A DNA stretch of 7,293 nt from an uncultured Polyangiaceae bacterium. Lineage in GTDB: Bacteria; Myxococcota_A; Polyangia; Polyangiales; Houyiibacteriaceae. The stretch lies in the NCBI GenBank assembly GCA_947258625.1, contig CAMYJN010000109.1, forward strand, positions 1-7,293. Direction: 5' to 3'. Below the pieces are notes generated by a model, which did not search any database, was not told the origin of the DNA, and worked only from the letters and a program-made list of their open reading frames with translations. Positions within the stretch are counted from its first letter, which is position 1; each line of letters begins with the position of its first letter. Below are positions 6,292 through 7,293 of this stretch, piece by piece. The position numbers were made by a program, and so were the translations under genes.

Positions 6292-7293
6292 ATGAACACA
6301 TCCGCGGGTTACTATCAAGCACCTCGGCAGCCGCGCGTGCCGCTCGACGAGGTTCTGATCAAGCTCCACCCCGAAGGTTTCCATCAGGAGTTCGAAGCCG
6401 ACGGTATCAATGTGGGGGCCGGTGGGCTCTCGATGCGAGCGTCGGTGTTGCCCGAGGTCGGCTCGATGCTTCGTTGCCAGTTGGACAACCCCGCCGACGG
6501 AGCGGCGATCGAGATGATCGGCCGCGTCGTCTGGGCGCACGAGAGCGGCCCGCATGTCGGGGAGTTCGGTATCCGGTTCACGCATCTATCGGACCGGGAC
6601 CAGACGCACATCGAAGCACTGATTCAGCGTTGGGGTCGTGCGGCAACCAAGGCTCCGCTCGTCCAGCTGCAGCTCGATGGAGTCGGAAGTCCGATCGTGG
6701 CCGAGGTCGAATCGGAAACGGAGGATGGGTTGTGCGTGGAGCAGGCCCTGCCGTTTCTCGCCATTGGCGCCTCCGTGCTGAACGAGAGCTCCGGCCGCCG
6801 TGGGCACCTCGATGCCATCGAGCTCAAAATGGACGAAAGCACCCCGAAACTAGTCCTGAGCATCGGCTACGAGCTCGACGTTGCATCCCAAGGCTTGGCG
6901 GGCGGCGACGGCGAACGCGATACACTCCCCGACGAGGCGCCTTTGAAGATCCACGTGCGCGAAAGCGGAGGAGAAGAACGGATCCACGACGCGCCTCGCA
7001 TCGTTCGCTACGACCGCGAAGCCGAGGCCGCTGCCCAAGAATCCCTCCGCGATCGCCTCAGCGGCTATGCCAAGTCCGCTTCCGACCGACTTCTGAGCAG
7101 CTTCGGCAACGCACGCGCCGCCCTTGCCGATGGGCTGATGCCCCGCATCGCAGACAACCTGAAGGAGCTCTTCGCACTGACCGGGCGATTCATCGCGGCG
7201 CTGCGCTCGCAGCTCGACGATAAGCCTCGACGCAAGCAGGTGCCCCGAAGCGAGGCGGCGCGTGCCCACCTCAAGAACGCGCGCCGTAGCGGG
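6292..7293 (+). CDS. PilZ-domain protein with long C-terminal extension, partial
   Basis: The frame is open from ATG 6292 to the last base, giving 334 codons with no stop, so the C-terminus is missing. Residues about 12-115 form a PilZ domain: PRQPRVPLDEVLIKL, then GINVGAGGLSMRA (38-50), GSMLRCQL, IGRVVWAHE (76-84), GEFGIRFTHLSDRDQTHIEALIQRW (90-114). PilZ domains normally bind cyclic di-GMP through RxxxR and [D/N]xSxxG. Here the first is RQPR, with two residues between the arginines, and the second is NVGAGG, with Gly in place of Ser. Binding may therefore be weak or lost. Residues 120-200 appear to form a second beta-rich region, and 240-310 are helical and charged (for example ESLRDRLSGYAKSASDRLL), ending in a Lys/Arg-rich segment. 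There is no membrane segment in the visible part. The protein is likely a cytoplasmic regulator or effector, but its target is unknown. It shares a divergent control region with the FHA gene. Confidence 0.88.
   Translation, partial: MNTSAGYYQAPRQPRVPLDEVLIKLHPEGFHQEFEADGINVGAGGLSMRASVLPEVGSMLRCQLDNPADGAAIEMIGRVVWAHESGPHVGEFGIRFTHLSDRDQTHIEALIQRWGRAATKAPLVQLQLDGVGSPIVAEVESETEDGLCVEQALPFLAIGASVLNESSGRRGHLDAIELKMDESTPKLVLSIGYELDVASQGLAGGDGERDTLPDEAPLKIHVRESGGEERIHDAPRIVRYDREAEAAAQESLRDRLSGYAKSASDRLLSSFGNARAALADGLMPRIADNLKELFALTGRFIAALRSQLDDKPRRKQVPRSEAARAHLKNARRSG

Noticed and set aside
6087..7223. Plus-strand open frame (378 codons) overlapping the FHA and PilZ genes
   Set aside because: The product is extremely Arg-rich and without domain character. 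The other plus-strand frame has a clear PilZ domain and a strong ribosome site.
1..7293. tRNA, rRNA, CRISPR array, insertion sequence or defence-system genes
   Set aside because: I found no cloverleaf, no regularly spaced repeats, no terminal inverted repeats with a transposase, and no known defence domains on reading both strands.

Overview
This window is GC-rich (about 60-65% by eye), gene-dense bacterial chromosome. It carries eight protein-coding genes, two of them cut by the window edges. I see no RNA gene, insertion sequence, CRISPR array or phage marker. A type III pantothenate kinase, a PcnB-type poly(A) polymerase, a soluble NagZ-like GH3 enzyme, a tail-anchored FHA protein, a divergent PilZ protein and an exported lineage-type protein together fit a Myxococcota (former Deltaproteobacteria) genome. 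That placement is inferred from gene content and protein style, not from a marker gene.

Layout. On the left, a truncated nagZ-like gene (minus strand, open at base 1) diverges across about 100 bp from pcnB (plus). pcnB runs tail-to-tail into a minus-strand gene for an exported protein of about 455 residues. That protein looks like a metalloprotease-type scaffold without a visible zinc site. It diverges across 48 bp from a tightly packed plus-strand cluster of three genes: a V4R-like small-molecule-binding domain protein, a Pro/Ser/Arg-rich disordered protein, and coaX. The first two genes overlap by ATGA, and the second stop codon directly abuts the coaX ATG. coaX converges with a minus-strand gene for a tail-anchored FHA-domain protein. 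The FHA gene diverges across 130 bp from a long PilZ-domain gene that is open at the right edge.

How the genes relate. There are housekeeping functions: peptidoglycan recycling (NagZ), RNA 3'-end polyadenylation (PcnB) and the first step of CoA synthesis (CoaX). Among them sit signalling or accessory proteins: V4R-like, FHA and PilZ. The most notable points are the V4R-like/disordered/coaX cluster, the apparently inactive exported protease-like protein, the PilZ protein with both c-di-GMP-contact motifs altered, and two convergent gene pairs that overlap by the same tetranucleotide TTAG. I did not find clear evidence of a complete new defence or mobile system; the window is mostly ordinary core genome with a few unassigned lineage-type genes.
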